From assembly GCA_963697365.1 (NCBI GenBank), contig CAVONT010000014.1, forward strand, positions 94,106 to 158,105: a stretch of 64,000 nt of DNA, given 5' to 3'. Made by a program: the position numbers and the translations under genes. The notes beneath the pieces were generated by a model. It was not told the origin of the DNA. It made no database searches and saw nothing but the letters and a program-made list of their open reading frames with translations. Positions within the stretch are counted from its first letter, which is position 1; every line of letters starts with the position of its first letter. This document shows, in pieces, positions 55,520 through 64,000 of the stretch. Source of the stretch: CAIXZV01 sp963697365 (GTDB lineage: Bacteria > Chloroflexota > Limnocylindria > Limnocylindrales > CSP1-4).

Positions 55520-56186
55520 GCAAGAGCGTCGATCTCTGGCTCGATCTCAGAGCCCGTACTCCTTCCTCGCCAAGGATCCGGCCTATGCGCTGGAGAAGGA
55601 GCTCGGCGTCGACCGCTGCGCCTGCGCCCCTACGCGCTCGACATCCTGGGCGCCTACAACGTGGCCGATCCCAAGGTGGCCGAGCGCGGCCTGCGGCGCA
55701 TCAAATACCTCTACCTCGACGTCCGCCGCTTCGCCAACCAGCGCGGCATGATCATCCGCGGGACCGCAGAAGATCTTCGATTCGACGCTCGTCCATCTCG
55801 CCTGGATGTTTGCCGACGCCGGTGGCAAGGGCCGGGCGCTGATCGACGCCGCCTATCCGCGCTTCTTCAAGCGCGAGCTCGACTACGAGGACCGCGCCGC
55901 CGTCGAAGCGCTGCTGACGGAGATCGGCGTCGATTGCGCGGGCTTCGATGCCTTCGCGACGGGCGACGGCCCGGCGCTGCTCGCCCGGCACCAGGCGGAG
56001 GCCGACAAGCAGGGCGTGTTCGCCGTGCCGACCTTCGTCGTCGACGGCGAGCTGTTCTGGGGCCAGGACAGGATCGACTTCGTGCGCGCCAAGCTTGCCG
56101 CCAGCGCGCCGGTTGACGGCCCAAGCGTTATCGAAGAAGGTCCCGACCCCATGAAGCGACTGACGACGCTACGACTTATCGCCTGA
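55516..56186 (+). CDS. 2-hydroxychromene-2-carboxylate isomerase-like (DsbA-fold) protein, frameshifted
   Basis: Start GTG 55516, overlapping the SDR stop. SPYSFLAKDPAYALEKELGV, PYALDILGAYNVADPKVAER and the cis-Pro region QGVFAVPTFVVDGELFWGQD are the GST-kappa/HCCA isomerase pattern, where the active site begins with Ser-Pro-Tyr. Such enzymes isomerise 2-hydroxychromene-2-carboxylate in naphthalene breakdown, but many relatives have other glutathione-linked roles. Frame changes near 55555, 55625 and 55769 (extra G before CAGAAG). The last about 25 residues after AKLAASAP may not be native. Confidence 0.75.
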
Positions 56187-56256
56187 TCCCTCGTTCCCGC
56201 GTGCCGGGGGCCAGCGGATCGCGCCGTCGTCCGTCCTCTTTCAAAGCAGTCGCCTC

Positions 56257-57022
56257 ATGATTTCCTACATCGCTGTCCCTGTTCGCCGGCGTCGGCCTGT
56301 GGACCGCGATCGGCGTCACCCTGGTGGCCGGCCTGATGCGCGGCTTCGCCGGCTTCGGCTCGGCCATGCTGATGGCGCCGATCTTCGCCATCCTCTTCGG
56401 CTCGGCCGACATGGTGGTGACCGTGGTGGCGATCGAGCTCGTCGTGTCGGTGCAGCTCTTCCCGCAGGTCCGCCGCCATGCCGACTGGCACGTGCTGACG
56501 CCGATGAGCGTCGCCGCCTGCGCCGCCATGCCGTTGGGCGTGTGGCTGCTGGCGAGCGTCGACAAGAACACCATCGTCACCACGGTCTCGGCGGTGATCG
56601 TGGCCTTCGTCGTGCTGATGTGGAGCGGCTGGAAATACACCGGCCGGCGCTCGACGCTGGCCGGCGTCGCCGTCGGCGCGGTGTCGGGCGCGATGATGGC
56701 CACCACCAGCGTCGGCGGCCCGCCGGTGCTGCTCTACCTGCTGTCGGGCAACGATCCGCCCCAGGTCAACCGCGCCAACATCGTCACCTATTATTTCCTG
56801 ACGCAGTTCCTGCTGATCGTCATCGTGCTGGCGACCGGCGTCGCCGGCCTCGACGCGCTGGCGCGCGCCGTCGTGCTGTTCCCCGTCATGGTGCTGGGCG
56901 CCTGGATCGGCGGCCGCGCGTTCCATGGCCTGGCCAGCGAGCGGCTTTACCGCAACGTGGCGCTCGCCATCCTGTTCGCCACCGGACTGTTCGGATTGCT
57001 GCGCAACTGGCTGTTCGGCTAG
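56257..57022 (+). CDS. TauE/SafE-family membrane exporter, one frameshift
   Basis: Start ATG 56257 (MISYIA), with an indel near 56280 before LWTAIGVTLVAGLMRGFAGFG. About eight helices. The GFAGFGSAMLMAP motif and the second-half TSVGGPPVLLYLLSGNDPP are the two repeat hallmarks of the TauE/SafE family, thought to export sulfite, sulfoacetate or related anions. In a neighbourhood with three TauD-type dioxygenases this suits removal of sulfite from organosulfur breakdown. Intact from 56324 to TAG 57020-57022. Confidence 0.8.
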
Positions 57023-57076
57023 GTCGTGTGCCTCGCGCACATTGGCGTCGACGCGAGCCGTCGCCATAATCGGCGC

Positions 57077-57737
57077 ATGGCAGGCGCCGCACCCCATCTG
57101 TCCCTCTGGAAGCACGCGCTGGGTGTCGTGCCCGACGAGGTGTGGGATCGGACGGACCTCGAGACACTCGTTCTGGCCGACAACGGCCTGACCGAGCTGT
57201 CCGACCGCATCGGCGATCTGCGCCGCCTGCGGATGCTCGATCTGGGCCACAACAGGCTTCGCCAGGTCCCGCGCAGCCTGGGCCGGCTCGAGCAGCTCAG
57301 CGATTTTCTCTACCTGCATGACAACGAGCTCCAGGCGCTGCCGTCGTCGCTCGGCCGCCTGAGCCGCCTGCGCTATTTGAACATCAGCGCGAACGCCTTC
57401 GAGACCCTGCCCGAGGCCGTCACCGGAATGTCGGGCCTGCTCGAGTTGCGGGTCACGGACAATCGCCTGACCGCTCTTCCGGCGTCGATCTCGCGGCTGG
57501 TGCGACTGCGCGAGCTGCACCTGCGAAACAACCGGCTCACGACCTTGCCCGACGCCATCGGCTCGCTGGTCGAGCTTCGTCAGATCGACCTCAGGGGCAA
57601 TCCGATCGCGCACCTGCCCGACAGCCTGCTGGCGCTGCCGCGCCTGGAAAAGCTCGATCTTCGCTGGGTGACCACACTCGGCTCCGTCGGCGTGGTTTGC
57701 CGAACTCGAACGCCGGGGCTGCGCCGTCTACCGCTAG
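57077..57737 (+). CDS. Leucine-rich repeat protein, one frameshift near the end
   Basis: Start ATG 57077. About seven LRRs of the 23-residue type: LETLVLADNGLTELSDRIGD, LRMLDLGHNRLRQVPRSLGR, DFLYLHDNELQALPSSLGRL, LRYLNISANAFETLPEAVTG and on to LRQIDLRGNPIAHLPDSLLA. It is short, cytoplasmic and without extra domains, so a protein-binding role is likely. One indel near 57684 hides the natural ending SAWFAELERRGCAVYR, TAG 57735-57737. Confidence 0.8.
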
Positions 57738-57818
57738 AGCGACCTGGGCCGCCGATTGACACCGTCGGAGGTTGATGGCGGTAGTTCGCTGCATCCGAAC
57801 CGGCCGTCCGATGGGGTG

Positions 57819-59342
57819 ATGATGGGCGAAAAAGTACCCTCGAGCTTTCCCAAGCAGGCCATCGTGGTCATTCACGGCATGGGCGAGCAGAAGCCCATGG
57901 ATACCATCAAGGATTTTGCCCATGCCGTCTGGACGGCCGACACCAAGGTCCACAAGAACGGCCTGCGCGACTCGGGGCAGATCTGGAGCAAGCCCGACGA
58001 CCGCACCGGCTCGCTCGAATTGCGCCGCCTGACGACCCGCGAGAGCACGCCGCTCGAGGAAGGCACTTACCCCGGCGGCGCGCGGCAGGATTTCTACGAA
58101 CTCTACTGGGCCGACCTGTCGGGCGGATCGACCCTGGGCGACGTGCAGAACTGGGTCCGCATGCTGCTGTTGCGCAATCCGTTCACGCGCGTGCCGCGCC
58201 GCATGATGGCCGCCTGGATCGTGCTGTGGGTCGTCGTCCTGGTCATTCTCCTGCTGGTGACCGCGGCCGCCCTGCCGGCCCCCGTGCCGGCGCACGCGCC
58301 TCTCTGGCCGGAGCAGTACGCGTTCTGGCTCTGGAACTATCCGCCCTTCCGCTGGCTGGCGCCCGTTCCGGGCTGGATCCTGGCCGGCCTTGTCGCCGTG
58401 CTGGGCTATTTCGCGCACACCTGGGTCGTCGCCTCGTTCGGTCGCGTGGTGCGCTACACGCGCGCCCTGCCGGACAATATCGCCGCGCGCAAGGCGATCC
58501 GCGAGCGCGGACTGAAGCTGCTCGACGATCTGCATCGTGCGGAATACGACCGCATCATCGTCGTCGGCCACAGCCTGGGCGCGCTGCTGGCCTACGATCT
58601 GGTGTCTTATTACTGGGCGACGCACGCGGCCTCTCACACGGTCACGACGGCTGCCGCCGACGAGTTCGCGCTGTTGTGCATGCTGGAGAAAGACCGCGGG
58701 CGCCCTGGCAGCGGAAAGAACGGCGCCAGTCGGCAGACCCTGCTCGACCAGTATCGCGAAGCCCAGCGGGCTTTCTGTCGCCTTCTGCGCACGCGGCCCA
58801 AACCCGAAAAGAAGGAAGACGTCGATCGCCGCTGGCTGATCACGGACCTCATCACGGTTGGCAGCCCGCTCGGCCATGCCGACTTCCTGCTGACGAAAAG
58901 CCCCGGGGATCGGGCCGAACGCGTCGAGGCGCGCGAGCTGGCGACGTGCCCGCCGATCCGCGAGGAACTGGATCCCGCCGTGATCGAGGCGGCCCGGGCA
59001 GACGGTCTTCCGCTCGGCGGCGACAAGCCGGCGCTGTTTTCCTTTCCGACCAAGACCGCGGGCGAATGGCAACTTCATCACGCCGCGCAGTTCGCCGTGG
59101 TCCGCTGGACGAACATTCACGATCCGGCGCTGCTGGTGGCGTTCGGCGACGTCATCTCCTCGCCCGTCGCACCGATCTTCGGCGACGGCATCGTCGACAT
59201 CGACCTGCGGAAGCTGCGCGGCCAGTCGCGGCGTTTCACGCACACGCGCTATTGGGCCGAAGCCAGGCCGGGACAACAGCCGCCGCCGCATCTCGCCGAG
59301 CTGCGGACGGCGCTCGACCTTGCCGGAAAGGCGAAACTCTAG
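57819..59342 (+). CDS. Membrane-associated alpha/beta hydrolase (lipase-like)
   Basis: A 507-residue intact protein from ATG 57819, with an alternative at 57822. N-terminal AIVVIHGMGEQKPMDTIKDF has the HGMGEQ oxyanion-type loop. Two helices, MMAAWIVLWVVVLVILLLVT and PGWILAGLVAVLGYFAHTWV, follow. The nucleophile elbow VVGHSLGALLAYD is at about residues 246-258, with a later TVGSPLGHADF. This layout (HGMGEQ plus internal membrane segments plus GHSLG) is that of predicted membrane-bound hydrolases. Substrate unknown. Confidence 0.75.
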   Translation: MMGEKVPSSFPKQAIVVIHGMGEQKPMDTIKDFAHAVWTADTKVHKNGLRDSGQIWSKPDDRTGSLELRRLTTRESTPLEEGTYPGGARQDFYELYWADLSGGSTLGDVQNWVRMLLLRNPFTRVPRRMMAAWIVLWVVVLVILLLVTAAALPAPVPAHAPLWPEQYAFWLWNYPPFRWLAPVPGWILAGLVAVLGYFAHTWVVASFGRVVRYTRALPDNIAARKAIRERGLKLLDDLHRAEYDRIIVVGHSLGALLAYDLVSYYWATHAASHTVTTAAADEFALLCMLEKDRGRPGSGKNGASRQTLLDQYREAQRAFCRLLRTRPKPEKKEDVDRRWLITDLITVGSPLGHADFLLTKSPGDRAERVEARELATCPPIREELDPAVIEAARADGLPLGGDKPALFSFPTKTAGEWQLHHAAQFAVVRWTNIHDPALLVAFGDVISSPVAPIFGDGIVDIDLRKLRGQSRRFTHTRYWAEARPGQQPPPHLAELRTALDLAGKAKL

Positions 59343-59367
59343 CCGGCGGCCGGACGACGGCGGCAAT

Positions 59368-60219
59368 TCACGCCGCCTTCTGCGCCTCGGCCCCGTCCTG
59401 CATGATGGTGACGCGCCAGTGGATGCGCGGCTCCTCGATCGGGTAGCCGCCGGTCGCCGAGTGCAGCGCGCAGCGATTGTCCCAGATCACGATGTCGCCG
59501 ACTTCTGCCACTTGTGGCGATACTGCGCCGGCGTCGCCACCATGTGGTCGGTGAGCTCGGCGATCAGCCTGTCGCTCTCGGCCGTCGCCCAGCCCCTGGA
59601 TGCGCAGGATGTGGGTCGGATTGGCATAGAGCGACTTGCGGCCGGTCTCCTCGTGGGTGCGCACGACGGGATGGACCGCCGGCGGCAGCAGCCGGTCCTC
59701 GGGCTCCAGCAGATCGTTGCCCTTGCGCGCGCGGCCGCCATAGGCGTGCTCGGCCTGCAGCCCGTCGAGGCGCTTCTTCAGGCTCTCGGGCAGCGAGTCG
59801 TAGGCCTCGTACATGCTGGCGAACAGCGTGTCGCCGCCGCGCGAGGGAATGGCGATGCCGTAGAGCTGCGTGCCCTTGCAGATCTCGGTGTCCCACGGCG
59901 AATCGGTGTGCCAGCCGCCGCCGCGATTGTAGATCGCCTGGTCGACCTGGCCGTCGGGCTTGCGCGTGCCGACGCCCATCAGCGTCAGCTCGGGATGGTC
60001 GGGATGGCGGGTCTTCCGCACGCGATGCGGCTTCAGCCGGCCGAAGCGGCGCGAGTAGGCGAGGAATTCTTCCATGGTGAGCGTCTGGCCGCGCACCACC
60101 AGCACGATGCCGTCGAGCCAGGCGCGGTAGAGCGCGTTCCAGTCGGCGTCCGACAGGGCGCGCACGTCGACCTCGGTGGCGATGGCGCCGATGCGGGGAT
60201 CCGGCCGTTCGAGCTTCAT
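59368..60219 (-). CDS. TauD/TfdA-family dioxygenase (third copy)
   Basis: A 283-residue frame from ATG 60217-60219. Iron site in GWHTDSPWDTEICKGTQLYG (His-x-Asp) and NRCALHSATGGYPIEEPRIH (second His, then the 2-oxoglutarate Arg in HWRVTIM). GIVLVVRGQTLTMEEFLAYS is the usual start. Between 59515 and 59590 the frame is shifted by compensating indels: the native path is LGDATAESDRLIAELTDHM and QYRHKWQ before GDIVIWDN. Substrate likely a sulfonate, ether or amine; not determinable. Confidence 0.82.
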   Translation of the reverse strand: MKLERPDPRIGAIATEVDVRALSDADWNALYRAWLDGIVLVVRGQTLTMEEFLAYSRRFGRLKPHRVRKTRHPDHPELTLMGVGTRKPDGQVDQAIYNRGGGWHTDSPWDTEICKGTQLYGIAIPSRGGDTLFASMYEAYDSLPESLKKRLDGLQAEHAYGGRARKGNDLLEPEDRLLPPAVHPVVRTHEETGRKSLYANPTHILRIQGLGDGRERQADRRAHRPHGGDAGAVSPQVAEVGDIVIWDNRCALHSATGGYPIEEPRIHWRVTIMQDGAEAQKAA

Positions 60220-60303
60220 CGGCCAAGCTTACGCCCTTCTCGGCGCTGGTAAAGACCGGCCGCTTGGCCCAGCATTGCGGTCAAGAAAACAAGGGAGGAA
60301 ACG

Positions 60304-61276
60304 ATGCGCCGCATCGCGGCTTTGTTTTTCGCGGCCCTGCTCGCGCCTGCCGGCGGCGGCGCAGGACGTCTATCCCAGCCATCCCATCACCCTGATCACG
60401 CCCTACCCGCCGGGCGGCGCCACCGATTTCCTGGCGCGCACGCTCGCCGAGGGGATGAAGACGCGGCTCGAACCAGACCGTGCTCGTCCAGAATGTCGGC
60501 GGCGCGGGCGGCACGGTCGGCTCGCTGCAGGCGGCCAAGGCCAAGCCCGACGGTTACACCCTGCTGCTGCATCACATCGGCATGTCGACCATCCCGGCGC
60601 TCTACAAGAAGCTCGCCTTCGATCCGCTCGCCGCCTACGAGTTCATCGGCGTGTTCGCCGAGGCGCCGATGATGATCCTGGCGCGCCGGGACTTCGCGCC
60701 CCGGACCTTCGCCGAGCTGGTCGCCTACGCCAAGGCCAACGGCGAGAAGTTCACCGTCGCCTCGGCCGGCATGGGCAGCGTCACGCATCTCTGCGCCATG
60801 CTGTTCCAGGAGGCGCTCGGCATGCCGCTCACCATGGTGCAGTACAAGGGCGGCGGACCGGCGGTGATCGATGTGCGCTCGGGCCAGGTCGACATCATCT
60901 GCGACCTGCCGACGACCAACTCGGGCGCCATCCGCTCGGGCGATCTCAAGGCCTATCGTGCTGACCGCGCCGCAGCGCATGGCGACGCTTGCCCGACGTG
61001 CCGACGGCGGCGGAGGTCGGCATGCCGAGCCTCGCCATCGGCGTGTGGTTCGGCCTCTACGCGCCGCGCGGCACGCCCAGGCCCGTCCTCGAGACGCTGA
61101 ACAAGGCGCTGCGCGACGTCGTGGCCGACAAGGCCATGGCCGCCCAGCTCGAGAAGATCGAGACCGTCCTGCTGCCGCTCGACCAGGCGACGCCCGAGGC
61201 GCACCGCCGCAAGCTCGCCGCGCAGATCGACCTGTGGGGGCCGATCATCGAAAAGGCCGGCATCCAGGCGGAATAG
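60304..61276 (+). CDS. Bug/TctC-family tripartite tricarboxylate-type receptor, frameshifted
   Basis: Start ATG 60304 with a signal peptide (MRRIAALFFAALLAP). Mature part: YPSHPITLITPYPPGGATDF, VLVQNVGGAGGTVGSLQAAK (the conserved NxxGAGGxxG loop), GSVTHLCAMLFQEALGMPLT and WFGLYAPRGTPRPVLETLNK. These bind carboxylates in the periplasm; alphaproteobacteria and betaproteobacteria have many Bug proteins. Frame changes near 60350, 60472, 60958 and 60990. No TctAB membrane genes follow. Confidence 0.82.
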
Positions 61277-61349
61277 GCAGCGGCGCTGCCGGCGCGATAT
61301 TATCGCGGCCGTGCCGCCGCCGGGCGGCCGCTTCTCGGGGAGTGTTTCG

Positions 61350-61641
61350 ATGCGTATGGTTTCTTTCGGCCTTGTCTGCTGCGTCCTGGCCGCCGGCCTG
61401 TCGACGGCCGTGCGCGCCGACGACTTCATGACGGAGTGCCTGGTCACCGGCAGCCCAGAAGATGTGCGACTGCATGTCGGCCAAGATTCCGGCCGACAAG
61501 CGGGCGGCCGCCGTTGCCGGCATGCGCAAGTCCAACGCCTCGACGCAGCCCGGCGGCAACCTGCTCGATCCCTCGACGCTGTCGCAGGAGCAGATGCAGG
61601 GCCTCGACGCCGTGGTCATTGCCCAGGCGTCGTGCATGTAG
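61350..61641 (+). CDS. Small secreted cysteine-containing protein, one frameshift
   Basis: Start ATG 61350 after GGGGAG. Signal peptide MRMVSFGLVCCVLAAGLSTA, then ADDFMTECLVTGSPE, and in a shifted frame KMCDCMSAKIPADKRAAAV to the end ASCM, TAG 61639-61641. The frame change lies at about 61458. The mature protein has four cysteines, is about 75 residues, and belongs to no family I recognise; presumably periplasmic. A terminator-like hairpin follows immediately. Confidence 0.6.
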
Positions 61642-61648
61642 ACGGCAA

Positions 61649-61674
61649 AACGGCGCGCATCGCTGCGCGCCGTT
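61649..61674 (+). terminator. Rho-independent-type hairpin
   Basis: AACGGCGCGC / GCGCGCCGTT, a 10-bp perfect stem with loop ATCGCT, begins 8 bp after the stop of the small secreted protein and lies just before tRNA-Pro on the other strand. The U-tract is short (TTCT). Confidence 0.6.
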
Positions 61675-61683
61675 CTCGCCAAT

Positions 61684-61760
61684 TGGTCGGAGTGAGAGGA
61701 TTTGAACCTCCGGCCCCTAGCTCCCGAAGCTAGTGCTCTACCAGGCTGAGCTACACTCCG
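61684..61760 (-). tRNA. tRNA-Pro (anticodon CGG)
   Basis: On the minus strand the acceptor stem CGGAGTG/CACTCCG, D-arm GTAGCTCAGCCTGGTAGAGC, anticodon stem CTAGC/GCTAG enclosing loop TTCGGGA, and T-arm with GGTTCAAATCC are complete. The anticodon is CGG (positions 34-36), so it decodes CCG proline. The 3' CCA is encoded. Length 77 including CCA. Confidence 0.93.
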
Positions 61761-61907
61761 TCAGAAAAGCAGAGTTCACCCGGCCGTTTGGCGAGGCGGG
61801 TTATAGCCGCCACCCCCAGGGTCGCAAGTATGTGGTCGCAAGCATGGTCGCTGGCGCGGCGCCTGCCCGCTATAGTCGCGCCGTAAACGGGGCAGGCGGG
61901 GGCTCGC

Positions 61908-62733
61908 ATGGCAAGGAAGAAGCGGCTGAAAATCGCGCTGATCGGCTACGGCGCCATCAGCCAGACGCTGTTCGACGTGTTCGCCGAGAAGAAGCCCGCC
62001 ATCGATGTCGTGGGCGTGCTGGTGCGGCCGGGCCGCGCCAAGGCGACGCAGAAGAAGGTCGGCCGCAAGGTGGCCGTCGTCGAATCCCTGAAGGCGCTCC
62101 TGAAGCTCAAGCCCGACGTCGTGGTCGAGGCGGCCAGCCAGCAGGCGGTGCGCGACTGGGGCGAGACCATCCTGAAGAAGGGCTTCGACCTGATGGTGAT
62201 CGCCACCGGCGCCTATGGCGATCCCAAGCTCTACAAGAAGCACGTCAAGGCGGCCGAGAAGAGCGGCGCGCGCCTGCAGGCTGCCGTCAGGCGCCATCGC
62301 CGGCCTCGACGGGCTGCTGGCCATGCGGCTGGGCAAGCTCGAGCGCGTGAAGTACGTCTCGATCAAGCCGCCGCATGCCTGGAGCGGCACGCCGGCCGAG
62401 ACCGAGTTCGACCTGCCGTCGATCAAGGAGCCGACGGTGATCTTCCGCGGCAAGCCCGCCGATGCCGGCCGGCTCTACCCGAAGAACGCCAATCTCGCGG
62501 TGACGGTGGCGCTGTGCGGCGCCGGCCTCGCGCGCACCGACATCGAGCTGGTGGCCGATCCCACCCTGCCGCCCGGCACCAACGCCAGCCGCCTCGAAGT
62601 GGTGAGCGATTCGGGTGAGCTGAAGATGGAGCGGCTCGGCCTCTCCATGCCGGACAATCCCAAGACCGGCGTGCTGACCGCCCTCACCATGGCCGACGAC
62701 CTGATGAAGATGGTGCGCGCCAGCGACTGGTGA
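61908..62733 (+). CDS. L-aspartate dehydrogenase (NadX-like), one frameshift
   Basis: Start ATG 61908. Rossmann motif IALIGYGAISQTLFDVF, then VEAASQQAVRDWGETILKKG, SIKPPHAWSGTPAE, LYPKNANLAVTVALCGAGLA and MPDNPKTGVLTALTMADDLM are all aspartate dehydrogenase signatures. It converts aspartate to iminoaspartate/oxaloacetate with NAD(P), feeding NAD synthesis or amino acid breakdown. A frame change near 62285 separates GARLQ from LPSGAIAGLDGLLAM. It stands alone between the tRNA and the repeat block. Confidence 0.85.
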
Positions 62734-62746
62734 GGCGGGTCTTTAT

Positions 62747-62954
62747 CCTCCCCCGTCAGACGGGTCTGCGCTTTGGCCGCGGAACGGCCAAAGCGCAGAG
62801 GTGGCCCGCGTCGGCGCTGTTTACAGCGCCTTGCCGGAGGGGGAAAGCCCCAGTCGAGTTCCGACAAATTTCAGATCTGAAAGTCCAGAGGTCGCGCGTG
62901 TGGCCTTCCCCCTCCGCCCGCTTCGCGGGCACCTCCCCCGTAAGACGGGGGAGG
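62747..62954. repeat. Multi-hairpin intergenic repeat block
   Basis: Starts CCTCCCCCGTCAGACGGG and ends with a 9-bp hairpin CCTCCCCCG-TAAGA-CGGGGGAGG. Inside are a perfect 15-bp stem TCTGCGCTTTGGCCG / CGGCCAAAGCGCAGA (62765-62799), a GGCGCTG/CAGCGCC stem, and CCCGC-TTC-GCGGG. This is a typical mosaic of palindromic units in alphaproteobacterial intergenic DNA. It fills the 235-bp gap between aspartate dehydrogenase and the convergent Spy-like gene and probably ends both transcripts. Confidence 0.6.
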
Positions 62955-62968
62955 AGTGAACTTGCGCG

Positions 62969-63541
62969 TTAGCGCCCGCCGTGATGCCGGCCGTGACCCA
63001 TGCCGCCCATCGGACGCGGCCGGTCGAGCACGACCTTCTGCTCCGGCGACAGCGTGTTGTAGAAGGCCAGCAACGTCGGCTTGACGGCCTCGATGCGCTC
63101 GACGCGCGCCTTCATGGCGTTCTCTTCCAGGGTCAGGCGATCGACGTAGTTCGGCCGCTCCTTCATCTCGGTCGGCAGCGCGTTGCAGCGGGCGGTGTCC
63201 TTGACGTCGGCATCGTCGGACGCCTTGGCGAAGGCGTTCCAGGCCGTCATCTGCTCGGCCTTCAGGTCGAGCCGGACCTTGAGGTAGGTGCGGTTGCCGG
63301 CGCGCCGAGCGATCTGGTCGAGGCAGAAGGCCTTGGGATTTACCGCCGGACGGTCGCGGCGCTCCGGTCCGCCGGCCGCCGGCGGCGGGGCGGCCGGCGG
63401 GGTCGCCTGGGCCAGCTCCAACAGGTCGTCGGGGCCGCTATCGAGCGCCGCTGCGGGGCTCATCCAGGCAAGACCGGCCGCCGCCACGAGGGAGAAGACG
63501 GCGGTGGCCGGTAGGGCGAAAATCAGGGGACGGACGGACAT
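62969..63541 (-). CDS. Spy/CpxP-like periplasmic protein (LTxxQ type)
   Basis: A 190-residue protein from ATG 63539-63541, with an in-frame ATG 12 bp earlier. Signal peptide to about AAAL (residue 33). The helical body has LKAEQMTAWNAFAKASDDAD and the second LSPEQKVVLDRP, the paired LTxxQ-like motifs of Spy/CpxP periplasmic chaperones. The end GGMGHGRHHGGR is His/Gly-rich and may bind metal. It likely guards against misfolded or metal-stressed envelope proteins. The frame is intact. Confidence 0.75.
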   Translation of the reverse strand: MSVRPLIFALPATAVFSLVAAAGLAWMSPAAALDSGPDDLLELAQATPPAAPPPAAGGPERRDRPAVNPKAFCLDQIARRAGNRTYLKVRLDLKAEQMTAWNAFAKASDDADVKDTARCNALPTEMKERPNYVDRLTLEENAMKARVERIEAVKPTLLAFYNTLSPEQKVVLDRPRPMGGMGHGRHHGGR

Positions 63542-63660
63542 CGAATACCTCACCGAAATGCGTGGGTTGCCTCGATGATACGGCCGGATCGGACCGAACG
63601 TGCCCCGCTGCTACGTTAAGTTATGTAAAGTTGGGCCGAAGCGGTCATTTCCAAGCGGTG

Positions 63661-63975
63661 TCAGTGAGTTGGCTTGGAGCAACAGTGGATTGGCTTGCTT
63701 CGAGGGCACATCTCCGATTGCATCTCGAGCCCCAGCTGCCTCACGCACCATCCCAGGCGACCCAGCTCCAGACCGACCGCATCGCGCCCATAGCAGGCAG
63801 CCCGACCCTCAACCGAACCATCAGGCAGCCCTCGACAGGCCGAATTCAGCACCTCCCACCGCCTATGCGATCCGGCAATATCCGGCGACGGAACGACAGG
63901 CACTTCATCTGATGGAGGCGCCAAAGCCTGAGCCAGCAGAACAGCCACCACAAAAATCATCACGCCCCGCCGCAC
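63661..63975 (-). CDS. Possible small secreted protein
   Basis: A frame of 104 residues with a plausible signal peptide (VMIFVVAVLLAQALAPP) and five to six cysteines in the remainder (NSACRGLPDG, RAACYGRD, GWCVRQ, EMCPRSKPIHCC). An alternative start is the internal Met at 63960. No family recognised and the promoter lies near the window edge. Plus-strand frames also cross here, so it is uncertain. Confidence 0.4.
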   Translation of the reverse strand: MRRGVMIFVVAVLLAQALAPPSDEVPVVPSPDIAGSHRRWEVLNSACRGLPDGSVEGRAACYGRDAVGLELGRLGWCVRQLGLEMQSEMCPRSKPIHCCSKPTH

Positions 63976-64000
63976 CTATGCTGATCTGGATGGGCATCGT

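Noticed and set aside
1..64000. CRISPR array or phage module
   Set aside because: No regularly spaced direct repeats, cas genes, capsid, terminase or integrase were seen anywhere.

Overview
The window is best read as two unrelated high-GC bacterial genomes joined at about position 44,880-44,900, with many single-base indels that break genes into several reading frames. It looks like a metagenomic contig. Positions 1 to ~44,890 resemble a Chloroflexota bacterium, possibly of the Limnocylindria type: a DUF385 (F420-type) oxidoreductase, DUF6062, a CWC cysteine-rich protein, an AlkZ-like winged-helix protein and a LuxR/HisKA_3 two-component pair. Positions ~44,890 to 64,000 look alphaproteobacterial, perhaps Reyranella- or Bradyrhizobium-like: Liv-type transporter, several TauD/TfdA dioxygenases, a Bug receptor, ATC hydrolases, and palindromic intergenic repeats of the CCTCATCCTGAGG kind. 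Taxon names are inference; no phylogenetic marker gene is present.

Left part. 0-5 kb: glutaredoxin-like protein, M24 peptidase, membrane-anchored DUF385 protein, class A penicillin-binding protein. 5-9 kb: a CWC protein, a fused acyl-AMP ligase/acyl-carrier/PlsC acyltransferase, and an MBL-fold hydrolase. 9-13 kb: a GNAT domain fused to an ADP-forming acyl-CoA synthetase, divergent from an AcuC-like deacetylase. 13-17 kb: PhoX/DUF839 secreted protein, methyltransferase, 4-TM protein, APH-type phosphotransferase, J-domain protein. 17.3-18.35 kb: an inverted-repeat-bounded element with a decayed gene. 18.4-24.4 kb: AlkZ-like protein, DHA2 exporter, homocysteine methyltransferase, ornithine aminotransferase, arrestin-like protein. 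24.4-29 kb: acyl-AMP ligase with a VOC protein, and a divergent response regulator/histidine kinase pair. 29-34.6 kb: a small gene behind a LexA-like box, GH18 lipoprotein, ABC exporter, Asp-box propeller overlapping a MoaD-like gene, DUF6062 protein. 34.7-44.9 kb: large secreted caspase-fold-like protein with Ig repeats, a methyltransferase behind a long structured leader, a two-domain cyanophycinase-like protein, MFS transporter, small proteins, DUF952 protein, and a ThDP enzyme cut by the junction.

Right part. 44.9-49 kb: branched-chain amino-acid-type ABC transporter (receptor tail, LivG, LivF, LivH, LivM), heavily frameshifted. 49-52 kb: TauD-family dioxygenase and a short LysR-type regulator, divergent across an operator-like palindrome from two overlapping ATC-hydrolase-like genes. 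52-57 kb: GNAT, second TauD, iron alcohol dehydrogenase, SDR, 2-hydroxychromene-2-carboxylate isomerase-like protein, TauE/SafE exporter. 57-60 kb: leucine-rich-repeat protein, membrane alpha/beta hydrolase, third TauD. 60-64 kb: Bug receptor, small secreted protein, tRNA-Pro, aspartate dehydrogenase, repeat block, Spy-like protein, and a possible small secreted protein.

The clearest functional groupings are the acyl-CoA synthetase/acetyltransferase plus deacetylase pair (acetylation control of acyl-CoA metabolism) and the dioxygenase/ATC-hydrolase/regulator cluster (possible organosulfur use). No CRISPR array, rRNA, phage module or replication origin was seen. Start and end positions of frameshifted genes are reconstructions made by following conserved protein sequence across frames.
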